Assembly: GCA_016717345.1 (NCBI GenBank)
Contig: JADKFR010000003.1
Span: 310,001 to 374,000 of the forward strand
DNA: 64,000 nt
From: Propionibacteriaceae bacterium
GTDB taxonomy: Bacteria > Actinomycetota > Actinomycetes > Propionibacteriales > Propionibacteriaceae
Reading direction: 5' to 3'
A program made the translations under genes and the position numbers. A model generated the notes under the pieces. That model was given only the letters and a program-made list of their open reading frames with translations, was not told the DNA's origin and searched no databases. Below are positions 31,922 to 41,032 of the stretch, one piece after another; the stretch's first letter is position 1; each line of letters begins with the position of its first letter.

Positions 31922-32938
31922 CTACCGGTGGGTGACCGTGTGGCTGTCGACGAGCGCGCCCTCAATGGTGAGGAAATCGAAGGTGAGGGTCGAGGGGGTG
32001 ACGGTCACCCTCTGGGCGCCCCACGTGTCGTTGTACCTCACGACGCTGCCACTGACCGGGGTGGTGAACTTGTAGCGCGGAGAGCCGCCCAACCCGTTGA
32101 CGAAGTAGGTGATGCCGTCGCGCATGACCCGCTCGTAGGTGTGGGCGTGACCCGAGATGACGACGTCGGCACCCCAGTCCGCGAACGGCCACTGCAGGTC
32201 GGGGTTGGAACCGTGGTCGGCGTCGGAGGAATAGGGGGGATGGTGGTCGACGACGATATTCCAGGCCGACTCGGACGCCGCCAGCTGCTGCTGGAGCCAC
32301 TCGGCCTGTGACGAGGTTTCGTCGATGCCGTCGGGCTCCTGCGGGTTGGAGTTGAGTACGAAGAAGTGGACCGGGCCTTCGACGAAGTCGTAGTAGCGCT
32401 CATTGCCCGAGGTATTGGTGAAGCCGTCCCCGGGAAGGTCGAAGTAGTCCAGGTAGGTTTCAGGAGATGGCCGGGCGTCGGTGTAATCGTGATTGCCCAT
32501 GGCCGGGAAGAACGCATTCCGTTCCGCCTGGCCTGAGGGACACCGCTGTCCGCTGGTGGTGATGTCGGCGAGCCAGCGGCAGTAGTAGGCGCCCGTCGAC
32601 TCGTCGTACCGCCCGCTTCGGGTTCCGCCTGCCGTCGCGTAGTACCCGTCCCCGACGGAGACGACATAGGCGGGGTCCCAGGATCCGACCAACCTGGCTA
32701 CCGCCGCCTGGTCGCCGTTGTCCCGGCCGTAGTCACCGATCACCGCGAAGATCGTGGGGGGGTCTGTCGGAGTCGGAGTTGCTGTCACCGGGGGTGACGG
32801 AGGAGACACCGTCGCACTGGAAGAGGCGGACGTCGTCACTGCTTGGGCAGCCGTTCCCTCGACGGTGCAGGCCGGTGCTGCGAGCAGGCTCGCCAAGATC
32901 AGTACCGGGACGACCATGGCTCGTGGCTGTCGCTTCAT
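31922..32938 (-). CDS. exported metallophosphoesterase
   Basis: Protein of 338 residues with an N-terminal signal (MVVPVLILASLLAAPAC). The cysteine suggests a lipoprotein, although the box APAC is not ideal. A Ser/Thr/Pro-rich linker (residues 30-62) follows. The calcineurin-like catalytic core has all five metal motifs: GDYG, GDGYY, GNHDY, VDHHPPYSS and SGHAHTYERV. This places it with purple-acid-phosphatase-like enzymes acting outside the cell. It is monocistronic. Confidence 0.9.
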   Translation of the reverse strand: MKRQPRAMVVPVLILASLLAAPACTVEGTAAQAVTTSASSSATVSPPSPPVTATPTPTDPPTIFAVIGDYGRDNGDQAAVARLVGSWDPAYVVSVGDGYYATAGGTRSGRYDESTGAYYCRWLADITTSGQRCPSGQAERNAFFPAMGNHDYTDARPSPETYLDYFDLPGDGFTNTSGNERYYDFVEGPVHFFVLNSNPQEPDGIDETSSQAEWLQQQLAASESAWNIVVDHHPPYSSDADHGSNPDLQWPFADWGADVVISGHAHTYERVMRDGITYFVNGLGGSPRYKFTTPVSGSVVRYNDTWGAQRVTVTPSTLTFDFLTIEGALVDSHTVTHR

Positions 32939-33056
32939 CCTCGCCCCTTCGGCTTCGGGAAGTCGGGTCAGGGTTCGCCGGGTCCGCGTCGATCCCGGAG
33001 GCCCCCGAGTGCGTCGATGCTACCAGGGGCGTTCCGTCGGGCCCGGGAATGCCCAC

Positions 33057-33452
33057 TCAGGCCTGGTCCCCCAACCGCCGGAGCACCGCCATTGCCTCAT
33101 CGCGCCGGCCGACTGGGACCAACAGGTGATCGTGGAACACACCAGCGATCACGTTGCAGCTGATCCCCTCAGTAGCGAGCGCCCCGGCGACCGCCGCGGT
33201 GAGCCCCACTGCGCTGAGGTCTGAGGTGACGCGCAGGGTGATCCAGGCGGCGGTGAACGAATACGGCCACCCGGCCAGGTCCGCGACCTGGCGGGTCACG
33301 ACCAGCGACAGACCTTCGTCCTCCCGGACGGACGCTTCGATGGGGACGCTGGCTGTCTCTCCCTCTGGCACCCCGACGAAGACGTATTCGCCCGGACGCG
33401 GTGCCGGGTCGAGGCTGCGCAGCAGCACGTCCAGATCTGCAATGGCGGTCAC
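33057..33452 (-). CDS. ACT-domain protein
   Basis: Protein of 131 residues with two ACT-like halves (EYVFVGVPEGETASVPIEAS, and AAWITLRVTSDLSAVGLTAA then EGISCNVIAGVFHDHLLVPV). Such proteins usually bind amino acids and act as regulators. The GTG at 33452 is divergent from the sirtuin gene, with 44 bp between them. No enzymatic domain is attached. Confidence 0.83.
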   Translation of the reverse strand: MTAIADLDVLLRSLDPAPRPGEYVFVGVPEGETASVPIEASVREDEGLSLVVTRQVADLAGWPYSFTAAWITLRVTSDLSAVGLTAAVAGALATEGISCNVIAGVFHDHLLVPVGRRDEAMAVLRRLGDQA

Positions 33453-33496
33453 AGGCAGTGACCCTAGCGTCCTCGGCCGCGGGCTAGGGTCGCACC

Positions 33497-34219
33497 ATGA
33501 GCAGCGACCTGCGCAGCATCGTGGACCACAGCACGCGGATCGTCTTCTTCGGCGGCGCCGGAGTGTCGACCGAGAGCGGAATCCCCGATTTCAGATCCGG
33601 CGGGGGGCTGTACAACCAGGCGACGGCAACCCGCTACGCCCCCGAGCAGATCCTCAGTCATGGCTTCTTCGAGCGCCACCCTGAGGAGTTCTTCGCCTAC
33701 TATCGCGCCCACCTGCTGTACCCCGACGCGCAGCCGAACCCGGCCCACCTGGCCCTCGCCGCCTGGGAACGGGCAGGCAAGCTGGCGGCCGTCATCACCC
33801 AGAACATCGACGGGCTCCACCAGCGAGCCGGCTCCCGTCGGGTGCTGGAGCTGCACGGCAGCGTTCACTCCAACACCTGTCTGGCCTGCTCGAAGCGGTT
33901 CGGTCTTGAGGTGATCCTTCAGGCGACCTCAATCCCTCGGTGCGATGTCTGCCGAGGCATCATCAAACCGGACGTCGTGCTCTACGAAGAGGCCTTGGAC
34001 GGTGCCGTCCTCCATGCCGCTGTCGCTCAACTGGCACGAGCCGACACCCTGATCGTCGGCGGGACCTCGCTGGTGGTATATCCGGCCGCCGGCCTGGTCC
34101 AAGCCTTCAGCGGGACCAACCTCGTCCTGATCAACAAGGCCGCCACGGACCTTGACCGTCAGGCCACCCTCACCCTCCGGGAGCCGATCGGGACCGTCCT
34201 GGCCCCGTTCGTGGACTGA
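33497..34219 (+). CDS. cobB: NAD-dependent protein deacylase (sirtuin)
   Basis: Protein of 240 residues that removes acyl groups from lysines using NAD. Motifs: GAGVSTESGIPDFRS (NAD binding), TQNIDGLHQRAG, catalytic His in LELHGSVH, the zinc pairs CLACSK and CDVCRG, and GTSLVVYPAAGLV. Length and order match bacterial class M/U-type sirtuins. In actinobacteria such enzymes regulate acyl-CoA synthetases. It converges on the potassium channel gene with a 12-bp gap. Confidence 0.94.
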   Translation: MSSDLRSIVDHSTRIVFFGGAGVSTESGIPDFRSGGGLYNQATATRYAPEQILSHGFFERHPEEFFAYYRAHLLYPDAQPNPAHLALAAWERAGKLAAVITQNIDGLHQRAGSRRVLELHGSVHSNTCLACSKRFGLEVILQATSIPRCDVCRGIIKPDVVLYEEALDGAVLHAAVAQLARADTLIVGGTSLVVYPAAGLVQAFSGTNLVLINKAATDLDRQATLTLREPIGTVLAPFVD

Positions 34220-34231
34220 AACCTCAGGACT

Positions 34232-36025
34232 TCACCACCGCCGTTGGGCACCGGACAACCGGCGCCACAACCAACTCGACGGGACGAATCTCCCCTCCAG
34301 CACATAGGCAGCGGTGGGCTCGTGTGAGACGGTGGCGTCGATGGCGCGCCGGGCGTCCGGCACGCCGGCGATCAGTAGCCGGTCTCCAGTATTCAAGGGT
34401 TCTGCGTCCGCAGGAGTCGCCTGGGTGGACCCCGTCCGGAGCACAGCCAGAACCACCGCCTGGACCTGACGCTCACGACCCCCGGGACTGCGCAGCAGGT
34501 CGCCGATCGTGACCACTCCCGCAGCCAGCCGTGACATCAGCGTGGGAGCCTCGGACGGCGTGAGGGACAGTGTCCACAACTCAGGGGTGCGGTCCCCGCA
34601 GCGTCCGATCAGACGCCGGAGCTGTCGCTGGGACCATTCCTCGCTCTGGTGAGGCACCTGCTTGAGGAATCCGTACAGGACGGGGTTGGCCAACTGTGCC
34701 ATCACCTCGTGGCTGATGACCTCGGCGGGGGCCATGGCGAAGTCGACGCCGAGGGCCTCGAACAGGGGCACGTTCGAGACCCGTTGCTGGAGGGTGACCA
34801 AGAAGACATGGGGGTTCACCCGACGTGCCGCCTCCAGCAACCACAGGTTGGCGGTGTCGTCGTCGGCCGCCGCCACAAATCCCACCGCGTCCGCCAGGGC
34901 AGCGGTCAAGGCGGGGTTCCCGTCCAACGGGCGGGCCGCCGCCGCGGTCGCCAGGGCATCGGATTCGCGCAGGACGATGACCTCGACCCCCTCGGCGGTC
35001 AGATCCTCGGTCAACTCGACGGCCAGGGTGCCGGAACCGCAGATGACCCAACTCCCCGGCGGCAGCCGCGGGTACCGGGGCGGCAGCGGTGACCCCGGAG
35101 CGCTGGTCAGCCAGGACATCAGCTGATAGCCGGCCGGAGCGCGCATCACGATCCGTAGATGGTTGCCGAACCTGTCGAGCGGATTGACGACCTCCTGGAC
35201 GCCGAACGCGCGCATGCGCGCGCCGACCTCACGCGAGGTGGTGCGCGCAATCACCGGGAGCCCGGGACGGAGCATGGCACTGGTCATGACGACATCGAGG
35301 TTCACCACATTGTCCCCGGTCAGGCTGACGATGCCCTCACAGCGCGGATGCGTGAGGCCGGCCAGAACCATGACCCGGGTGTCACGCGCGTTTCCCATCA
35401 ACGCCGGAACATCGGCGCGATAGGCGTCCAGATCGACCTCGGACACCCGATTCTCGTCGTAGTCAAGCACCACCACCCGCTGCCCCATGCCGTCGAGTGA
35501 CCGGACCAACTGCTTGCTGGCGGCGCCGTAACCCACCACGAGCAGGAACGGTTCGTTGAGTCGAGCGATCCGGGTGGCCGCCCGGCGCCGCGCGACGGTC
35601 CGCCGGAAGCCTCGGTCCTGGATCAGCGCCAACAGCGATCCGATCGCGTAGGCCCAACCGATGACTCCCACGAAGATCACCACCGTCACCCACATCCGTT
35701 GAGCGATGGTGAGCTCGTGCGGGATCTCCCCGAAACCGATTGTCGTCGCCGTGTAGGCCATGAAGTAGAAGGCGTCAAAGACGCTCATCCAGTGCGGATT
35801 GCCCGCCGCGTCCTTTCCCGGGATCATCGCCAACCCCATGACGCTCACTGAGAAGATCAGGATCAAGACGATGAGTGGAAGCCGCATCCGGCGCATGACC
35901 AACAGGATTCCGGCTGGCGGCTCGCTGAATTCGTCGGACAGTTTGTCGTGACCCGCAGGACCGCCGCGCTCGGGCTCCGTCCCGCCGAACAGGCGTGACC
36001 AGAACAAGAGCAGCGGATTACCCAC
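34232..36025 (-). CDS. two-TM potassium channel with two RCK (TrkA) domains
   Basis: Protein of 597 residues. One membrane helix (49-70), a pore loop with selectivity filter TTIGFGE (94-100) and a second helix (108-133) are followed by two RCK/TrkA-N Rossmann domains (FLLVVGYGAASKQLVRSL near 160, GSWVICGSGTLAVELTEDL near 325). The C-terminal segment is TrkA-C-like. The filter GFG rather than GYG is a known variant that can widen ion selectivity. It resembles CASTOR/POLLUX-type ligand-gated channels. It lies directly after the DUF6394 membrane protein gene. Confidence 0.9.
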   Translation of the reverse strand: MGNPLLLFWSRLFGGTEPERGGPAGHDKLSDEFSEPPAGILLVMRRMRLPLIVLILIFSVSVMGLAMIPGKDAAGNPHWMSVFDAFYFMAYTATTIGFGEIPHELTIAQRMWVTVVIFVGVIGWAYAIGSLLALIQDRGFRRTVARRRAATRIARLNEPFLLVVGYGAASKQLVRSLDGMGQRVVVLDYDENRVSEVDLDAYRADVPALMGNARDTRVMVLAGLTHPRCEGIVSLTGDNVVNLDVVMTSAMLRPGLPVIARTTSREVGARMRAFGVQEVVNPLDRFGNHLRIVMRAPAGYQLMSWLTSAPGSPLPPRYPRLPPGSWVICGSGTLAVELTEDLTAEGVEVIVLRESDALATAAAARPLDGNPALTAALADAVGFVAAADDDTANLWLLEAARRVNPHVFLVTLQQRVSNVPLFEALGVDFAMAPAEVISHEVMAQLANPVLYGFLKQVPHQSEEWSQRQLRRLIGRCGDRTPELWTLSLTPSEAPTLMSRLAAGVVTIGDLLRSPGGRERQVQAVVLAVLRTGSTQATPADAEPLNTGDRLLIAGVPDARRAIDATVSHEPTAAYVLEGRFVPSSWLWRRLSGAQRRW

Positions 36026-36037
36026 CGTCGCCGCCGC

Positions 36038-36424
36038 TCAGCGGCGCCGGAAGGAGACGGTTTCGATCACCAGCAGGACGACCGAGACCACATTGGCGAA
36101 CAGGGCTCCCCCCGACAACGAGACCACGCTGGCCATCAACTCGGGGGTCAACCCACTGTCGGCGACCTGGGTGGCGTAGGTCCACACCAGCGTCGCGGCG
36201 ACGAGTTGGAGCGTCGCCACCAGGCTCGTGGCCAGATGGACGGCTCCGATCTGCGTCCGGTCACCGAACTTGAGGACGGTGGCGATCAGGTTCACGACCA
36301 CCGCCGCGAACAACTCATAGACGTTATGCAGGGCAGGGACGCCAATGTCACCAATGAAGAAGCCGAAGTTCAACGTGGCCGAGAGCAACACGAAGAATCC
36401 GAAGATCACCTTTTCCAGATTCAT
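36038..36424 (-). CDS. DUF6394 family membrane protein
   Basis: Protein of 128 residues with about four hydrophobic segments (VIFGFFVLLSATLNFGFFIG, ELFAAVVVNLIATVLKFGDR, a third near 65-85, and NVVSVVLLVIETVSF). Its stop is 12 bp from the start of the channel gene. The family appears repeatedly beside TrkA-type channel genes, so an accessory role in the channel complex is likely. The ATG at 36424 was chosen for its GGAG-type site upstream. Confidence 0.78.
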   Translation of the reverse strand: MNLEKVIFGFFVLLSATLNFGFFIGDIGVPALHNVYELFAAVVVNLIATVLKFGDRTQIGAVHLATSLVATLQLVAATLVWTYATQVADSGLTPELMASVVSLSGGALFANVVSVVLLVIETVSFRRR

Positions 36425-36609
36425 CGGGGCTCCTTCACGGGGCAATCAGGCTGTTCGCAGCGTAGCGAAGCCGGCACCGACCACGCCGGAGAAGTCGGCA
36501 GCCCGCCGCGGGTGCGGCCCCCTAGCCGCGCCGATACTGGCGGACTCGCGCTGCGTCCCGTGACGTCTGTCGGTGCTGGAAGCGCCTGCCCACGACGCCT
36601 GTCCGCGTG

Positions 36610-37500
36610 CTACTCGGTCGTCTCCGATGTGGTCTCCTGGGCCGCTACCTTCGCCGCTCGACGCCGACGGCGCCACACCAGCAGCGGAGTACCCACGATC
36701 ACGGCTACGCCAAGGAAGGGGAGGGCAGCCCCCAGGAGAGTGAGCAGAACTCGCCCCGCTGCCAGCAGAGCCTCCCAGCCCGCGGCCAAGCCGGGCAGGA
36801 ACCCGCTCTGGGTGCCTGGCCGTGCAGTATCGCGCACGGTGAGCGAGACCGTGATGAGGGAGTTCTCCACCAGGCCCTTGAGCGCCTTCTGCTGAGCGAG
36901 TAACGACTCGAGAGTCGCTTGCCGGGAGGTCAACTCCGACTCGACTGCGGCGATGTCCGCCACCGACCCGGCGCGCTTCATGAGTGCCTGCAGCCGCTCG
37001 ATCGACTCCCGCAGCGTCTTGACGCGCGCGTCGACGTCGACCACGGCGTCGGTCACGTCGCTGGAGTCGATGACCCGCGACGTCACTTCTCCGAGCTCCG
37101 CCACTGCGCCGAGGGCCTCGTCCAAGCGGGCGGCCGGCACGCTCACCACCACGAAGGACGTCTGCCGCTCTGCGGTGTCGAGGGCCAACGACTCCGTGGT
37201 GATCGACCCACCGAACCTCGCGGCGATCCGGCCAAGGTCCGCGGCAGTGGCCATGGCGTTGCTCACGGTCAGGGCGATGGAGGCGCTGCGCGCGATCTGG
37301 CGATCGCCCGCGGCAGACGGCTTCCCCTCGGCCGGTACGCGGGTCGCGGACTCAGGGACCCCGGAGTCGCTCACGCTGGTACCTGCCGGCGCTGAGCCTG
37401 CCGTCGCTCCCGCAGAACAACCGCCAAGGCCCAGAAGGATTCCGGCCATGCCCAGACTGACGATGAGATGCGTCGCCCGGCGACGCGTACGTTGGGTCAT
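36610..37500 (-). CDS. DUF4349 lipoprotein
   Basis: Protein of 296 residues. The lipobox LGLGGC at about 23-28 marks a lipoprotein. The DUF4349 domain follows (RQIARSASIALTVSN, ITTESLALDTAERQTSFVVV, VIDSSDVTDAVVDVDARVKT) with a coiled coil (RVKTLRESIERLQALMKRAG). A C-terminal membrane helix ends in the stop-transfer VWRRRRRAAK. The function is unknown; the layout suggests envelope stress or adhesion. It follows dprA. Confidence 0.88.
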   Translation of the reverse strand: MTQRTRRRATHLIVSLGMAGILLGLGGCSAGATAGSAPAGTSVSDSGVPESATRVPAEGKPSAAGDRQIARSASIALTVSNAMATAADLGRIAARFGGSITTESLALDTAERQTSFVVVSVPAARLDEALGAVAELGEVTSRVIDSSDVTDAVVDVDARVKTLRESIERLQALMKRAGSVADIAAVESELTSRQATLESLLAQQKALKGLVENSLITVSLTVRDTARPGTQSGFLPGLAAGWEALLAAGRVLLTLLGAALPFLGVAVIVGTPLLVWRRRRRAAKVAAQETTSETTE

Positions 37501-37542
37501 GTCTTCATCACGCAGGATCCCGTCGTTTCGTTGCGTTGGGGG

Positions 37543-38679
37543 TCACGACTGTGATGGGGTTCGGGATGTGGCGGGCGAGCGAGGCGGCAGCCGCCAATCC
37601 CACTGATCGTCCTGGATCAGAAATCCCCGGTCTACGAGCTCGTCCAAGATGGCAAGGCAGGCGGCCAGACCCACTCCGGAGGCGAGCGACAGTTCGGAGG
37701 CCGAGCGGGCCCCGCGGGCAGGGACGGCCTCAAACACCCGCAACTCGTCGGGTCTCAACTCATCGGTGGGCCGGTGCGGGGAAGCGGGACGGTTGCGGCC
37801 GCCCCCCAGGGAGCCCACCAATTCGAGGACCTCGCTGGCCTGCGTCACCAGCACGGCTTCAGACTCACGGATCAACCGGTGCGGGGTGTACGCCATGGCG
37901 CTCGTCACCGGACCGGGCACTGCCATCACCACCCGCCGCAGGCAATTCGCCCACGTAACCGTGTTGCGCGCGCCGGAACGGACGGCGGCCTCGACCAGAA
38001 CCGTCCCAACGGACAGGGCGGCGATCAGGCGGTTTCGACTCAAGAAGCGGGAACGGGTCGGATGCTGGCCAGGGGGCAGCTCGGAGACCAGCACTCCGTG
38101 CTCCGCCGCCCGCTCGAACAGCGGACGGTGTGCCGGCGGGTAGGCCTGATCCAGCCCTCCTGGCAGGACGACCACCGTCGGGGTGCGACTGGCCAGGCAC
38201 CCGCGATGAGCGGCTGCGTCGATCCCGAACGCCCCGCCGGAGACGACACACTGACCTGCGTCGCCCAGGTCCGCAGCCAGATCGGTGGCCACCGTCTCGC
38301 CGTACGGGCTGCAGGCCCTCGACCCCACGACCGAGATCGAGCGGGTGGCCAGCGCCCCCAGATCACCCGCTCCCCGTACCCACAGCCCCACGGGAGGACC
38401 TGTCATGGCGTTGACCGGTTCGCAGCCCCCAAGGTCGGCCATTCGTGGCGGCCACTCGGGGTCCCCCGGTACCACGAACCGGATCCCGGACGTCTCAGCG
38501 ACCGCCTGAACCGGCTCTGCCCGGAAGCTCCGAGCTCGGCGACACAGCGGTGAGTCGCCCCCACTGATCAGGCTGGCCCAGACCGCCTCAGCCCCGAAGT
38601 CCTCAATCGCTTCGGTCACCGCCGGGGTGGCCGGCTCCACCACACAGCTGAGTGCCAGTCGTGCCTCACGCTCGTTCAT
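37543..38679 (-). CDS. dprA: DNA processing protein DprA
   Basis: Protein of 378 residues that binds incoming single-stranded DNA and loads RecA during transformation. The Rossmann core carries GSRACSPYGETVATDLA, VSGGAFGIDAAAHRG, GGLDQAYPPAHRPLF and SRNRLIAALS. A winged-helix C-terminus (ASELSLASGVGLAACLAILD) is present. The ATG at 38679 overlaps the end of comM by 14 bp. The presence of DprA does not prove competence, since it is retained widely in non-competent bacteria. Confidence 0.95.
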   Translation of the reverse strand: MNEREARLALSCVVEPATPAVTEAIEDFGAEAVWASLISGGDSPLCRRARSFRAEPVQAVAETSGIRFVVPGDPEWPPRMADLGGCEPVNAMTGPPVGLWVRGAGDLGALATRSISVVGSRACSPYGETVATDLAADLGDAGQCVVSGGAFGIDAAAHRGCLASRTPTVVVLPGGLDQAYPPAHRPLFERAAEHGVLVSELPPGQHPTRSRFLSRNRLIAALSVGTVLVEAAVRSGARNTVTWANCLRRVVMAVPGPVTSAMAYTPHRLIRESEAVLVTQASEVLELVGSLGGGRNRPASPHRPTDELRPDELRVFEAVPARGARSASELSLASGVGLAACLAILDELVDRGFLIQDDQWDWRLPPRSPATSRTPSQS

Positions 38680-40210
38680 GATGACTCCGTTCCGCTGGGT
38701 CCTGGCCCCGGCGCAGGGCCAGAGCGGTTCGCACGTGCTCCTGGGTGGGCCGGTCCGAACCGGCGAGGTCGCCGATTGTCCATGCCAGCCGCAATACTTT
38801 GTCGACACCTCGTGCTGACAGGCGGCCACGGTTGACCGCCTCGTCGAGCAGTTCGATTCCCTGGGGCAGCGGCAGTTGGCGTCGCAACGCCGGCCCCGGG
38901 ACCTCGCCGTTGGTTCGCCACCCGCTGGCCGCCAGTCGGTGGGACTGCCGCTGCCTGGCGACCTGAACCCGCTCGGCCACGGCAGCGCTGGGCTCGCAGG
39001 ATCGCAGTGCCGCCGCCAGGAAGGACCGGCGGACGGGACGAAGGTGCTGGTGGATGTCGATCCTGTCCAGAATCGGGCCCGAAACGCGGTCGGCGTAGCG
39101 ACGAACCGTCATCGGCGCACAGCGGCAGCCGCCACCGGGCGTCGCGGCCAGCCCGCAAGGACACGGGTTTGCCGCCAATATGAGCTGGAAACTGGCAGGG
39201 TAGACGGCCGTCGCCAGCGCCCTCCCCAGCACAATCCGCCCTGATTCCAACGGCACCCGGAGCGCTTCCAGAACGCGCGGCGAGAACTCCGGAGCCTCGT
39301 CCAGAAAGAGCACGCCCCGATGCGCCTTCGACACAGCGCCAGGCACCGCGATCCGGGCGCCGCCGCCCACCAGACTCGCCATCGATGCCGAATGGTGCGG
39401 GTCTGAGTAGGGCGGACGTCGGATCAGCCCGTCGTCGAAGGTGGCGCCCGACAACGAGTGGACAGCAGAGACCTCCAGCGACTCCCCCAACTCGAGATCG
39501 GGAAGGATGCCCGGCAGACGTTCCGCCAGGAGGGTCTTGCCGACCCCAGGCGGTCCATGGAGGAACAAGTGATGCCGACCTGCGGCCGCCACCTCCAGCG
39601 CCCACCTCGCCTCTCCCTGGCCGGCCACGTCTTTGAGGTCGAGCGGCGACGGCGCCAGGGGGACCGGCGCCGTCCCGGTTGGCTGGGTTGCGCCGGCACC
39701 GCCGCGCAAGACGTCGAAGAGGTCGGCGAGATCGTGAACTCCCCACACCCGCATGCCCTCGACGAGGCTCGCCTCGCGCATCTGCGCCGCTGGCACCACG
39801 ACACCGTCGAAGCCGTGCTGCGCCGCGGCCAGCACCGCCGGCAGGAGGCCTCGAACCGCGCGCACCCTGCCGTCCAGCCCCAGTTCACCCAAGAGCACCC
39901 GACCATCGAGAGCGCCGGGCTCACAGGCGCCACGCGCCGCGCCCACTGCCCCCACGATGCTCAGGTCGTAGTGCGAGCCGGCCTTGGGCAACGTCGCAGG
40001 GGACAGGTTGATGGTCACCGGGTCGCTGGGCCAGCCGAGGCCCGCCGAGGCCATGGCTGCCCGGCAACGGTCCCGGGCCTCGTAGAGGGAGGTATCGGGT
40101 AGGCCGACCAGGATGGTCCGAGGCAGTCCGCTGCTGATCGCGGCCTCAACCTCAACCATGGTGCCTTCCATGCCCACCAGCGCCACCGACCACGCTCGCG
40201 CCAGCGTCAT
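38666..40210 (-). CDS. comM: Mg-chelatase-like AAA ATPase ComM (YifB)
   Basis: Protein of 514 residues. An N-terminal Lon-like domain (ALVGMEGTMVEVEAAISSGL) is followed by an AAA module. The module carries Walker A GPPGVGKTLLAERLPGIL, Walker B VLFLDEAPEF, the zinc-ribbon NPCPCGLAATPGGGCRC and a sensor region RVSGPILDRIDIH. ComM is a helicase that aids branch migration in natural transformation. The ATG at 40210 overlaps the yraN stop (ATGA). It is coupled to yraN upstream and dprA downstream. Confidence 0.95.
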   Translation of the reverse strand: MTLARAWSVALVGMEGTMVEVEAAISSGLPRTILVGLPDTSLYEARDRCRAAMASAGLGWPSDPVTINLSPATLPKAGSHYDLSIVGAVGAARGACEPGALDGRVLLGELGLDGRVRAVRGLLPAVLAAAQHGFDGVVVPAAQMREASLVEGMRVWGVHDLADLFDVLRGGAGATQPTGTAPVPLAPSPLDLKDVAGQGEARWALEVAAAGRHHLFLHGPPGVGKTLLAERLPGILPDLELGESLEVSAVHSLSGATFDDGLIRRPPYSDPHHSASMASLVGGGARIAVPGAVSKAHRGVLFLDEAPEFSPRVLEALRVPLESGRIVLGRALATAVYPASFQLILAANPCPCGLAATPGGGCRCAPMTVRRYADRVSGPILDRIDIHQHLRPVRRSFLAAALRSCEPSAAVAERVQVARQRQSHRLAASGWRTNGEVPGPALRRQLPLPQGIELLDEAVNRGRLSARGVDKVLRLAWTIGDLAGSDRPTQEHVRTALALRRGQDPAERSHHERA

Positions 40211-40572
40211 GACCCGATGCCCCGAACGTGGGTGATCACCGGTGGCGAATCGCGTGGGAGCAGGATGCCGACTCCATCGAACCGGATTCGTGGCACGGGG
40301 TGGTCGAGGCCGCGCAGCCAGTGCAGTGCCAGCTGGCGCAGTTTGGCCACCTTGGTGGCCGTGATCGACTCCAGAGGATCCCCGAACCCGCGATCGCGCC
40401 GACACTTCACTTCGCAGAAGACCACCACCGGCGGAGATCCGGGCTCTTTGGCGATGATGTCCAGTTCGCCGGCGGGACAGCGCCAGTTCCGCTCCACCAC
40501 CTCCCAGCCGATCCCACTCAGGTAGGTCGCGGCCAGGTCTTCCCCGGCACGCCAGACATCAACATTCCCCAT
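40207..40572 (-). CDS. YraN/UPF0102 family putative endonuclease
   Basis: Protein of 121 residues with a restriction-endonuclease-like fold. Motifs: GEDLAATYLSGIGWEVVERNW, PAGELDIIAKE and VVFCEVKCRRDRGFGDP (Asp and Glu-x-Lys catalytic residues). The role is unknown. It is conserved next to rnhB and comM/dprA in many bacteria, as here. The start is the ATG at 40572; the longer frame upstream runs into non-conserved residues. Confidence 0.92.
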   Translation of the reverse strand: MGNVDVWRAGEDLAATYLSGIGWEVVERNWRCPAGELDIIAKEPGSPPVVVFCEVKCRRDRGFGDPLESITATKVAKLRQLALHWLRGLDHPVPRIRFDGVGILLPRDSPPVITHVRGIGS

Positions 40573-40664
40573 CACGCACCTCCAGGAAGCAGTATGGGAA
40601 GGCTGGTGCGGGATATGCTCACTGGGCTGCAGCCTGTGGATGACGCCCCGCGTCATCCACAGAT

Positions 40665-40976
40665 TCAAAGGTTCTCGGGCACTCGCAGGTCGGAGTGCGC
40701 GATCTCCTCGATGGACACGTCGCGGAAGGTCAACACCTTGGCGCTCTTGACGAAACGGGCCGGGCGGTACATGTCCCAGACCCAGGCGTCCCCCATGGAC
40801 ACCTCGTAGTAGACGTCTCCGCCTTCGGTACGCACCTTGAGGTCGACCGCGTTGCAGAGGTAGAAGCGCCGCTCAGTCTCCACCGCGTAGGTGAAGATCC
40901 CGACCACATCCTTGTACTCGCGGTACAGCTGGAGTTCCAGGTCGGACTCGTACTGCTCAAGGTCTTCGGCGCTCAT
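40665..40976 (-). CDS. DUF2469 family protein
   Basis: Protein of 103 residues almost wholly conserved among actinobacteria: MSAEDLEQYESDLELQLYRE then VVGIFTYAVETERRFYLCN and a body rich in aromatic residues (DAWVWDMYRPARFVKSAKVL). It is a marker of the phylum with unknown function. It lies between rnhB and yraN in the conserved actinobacterial order. Confidence 0.95.
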   Translation of the reverse strand: MSAEDLEQYESDLELQLYREYKDVVGIFTYAVETERRFYLCNAVDLKVRTEGGDVYYEVSMGDAWVWDMYRPARFVKSAKVLTFRDVSIEEIAHSDLRVPENL

Positions 40977-41032
40977 GACGAGCCAACTCTACCGTCAGCG
41001 GCCACCGAACTGATGCGGCGCAAGCCGACCCG

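Noticed and set aside
40210..40405. Upstream extension of comM to 40405
   Set aside because: The extra N-terminal residues overlap yraN in another frame and are not conserved; the ATG at 40210 overlaps the yraN stop as expected.
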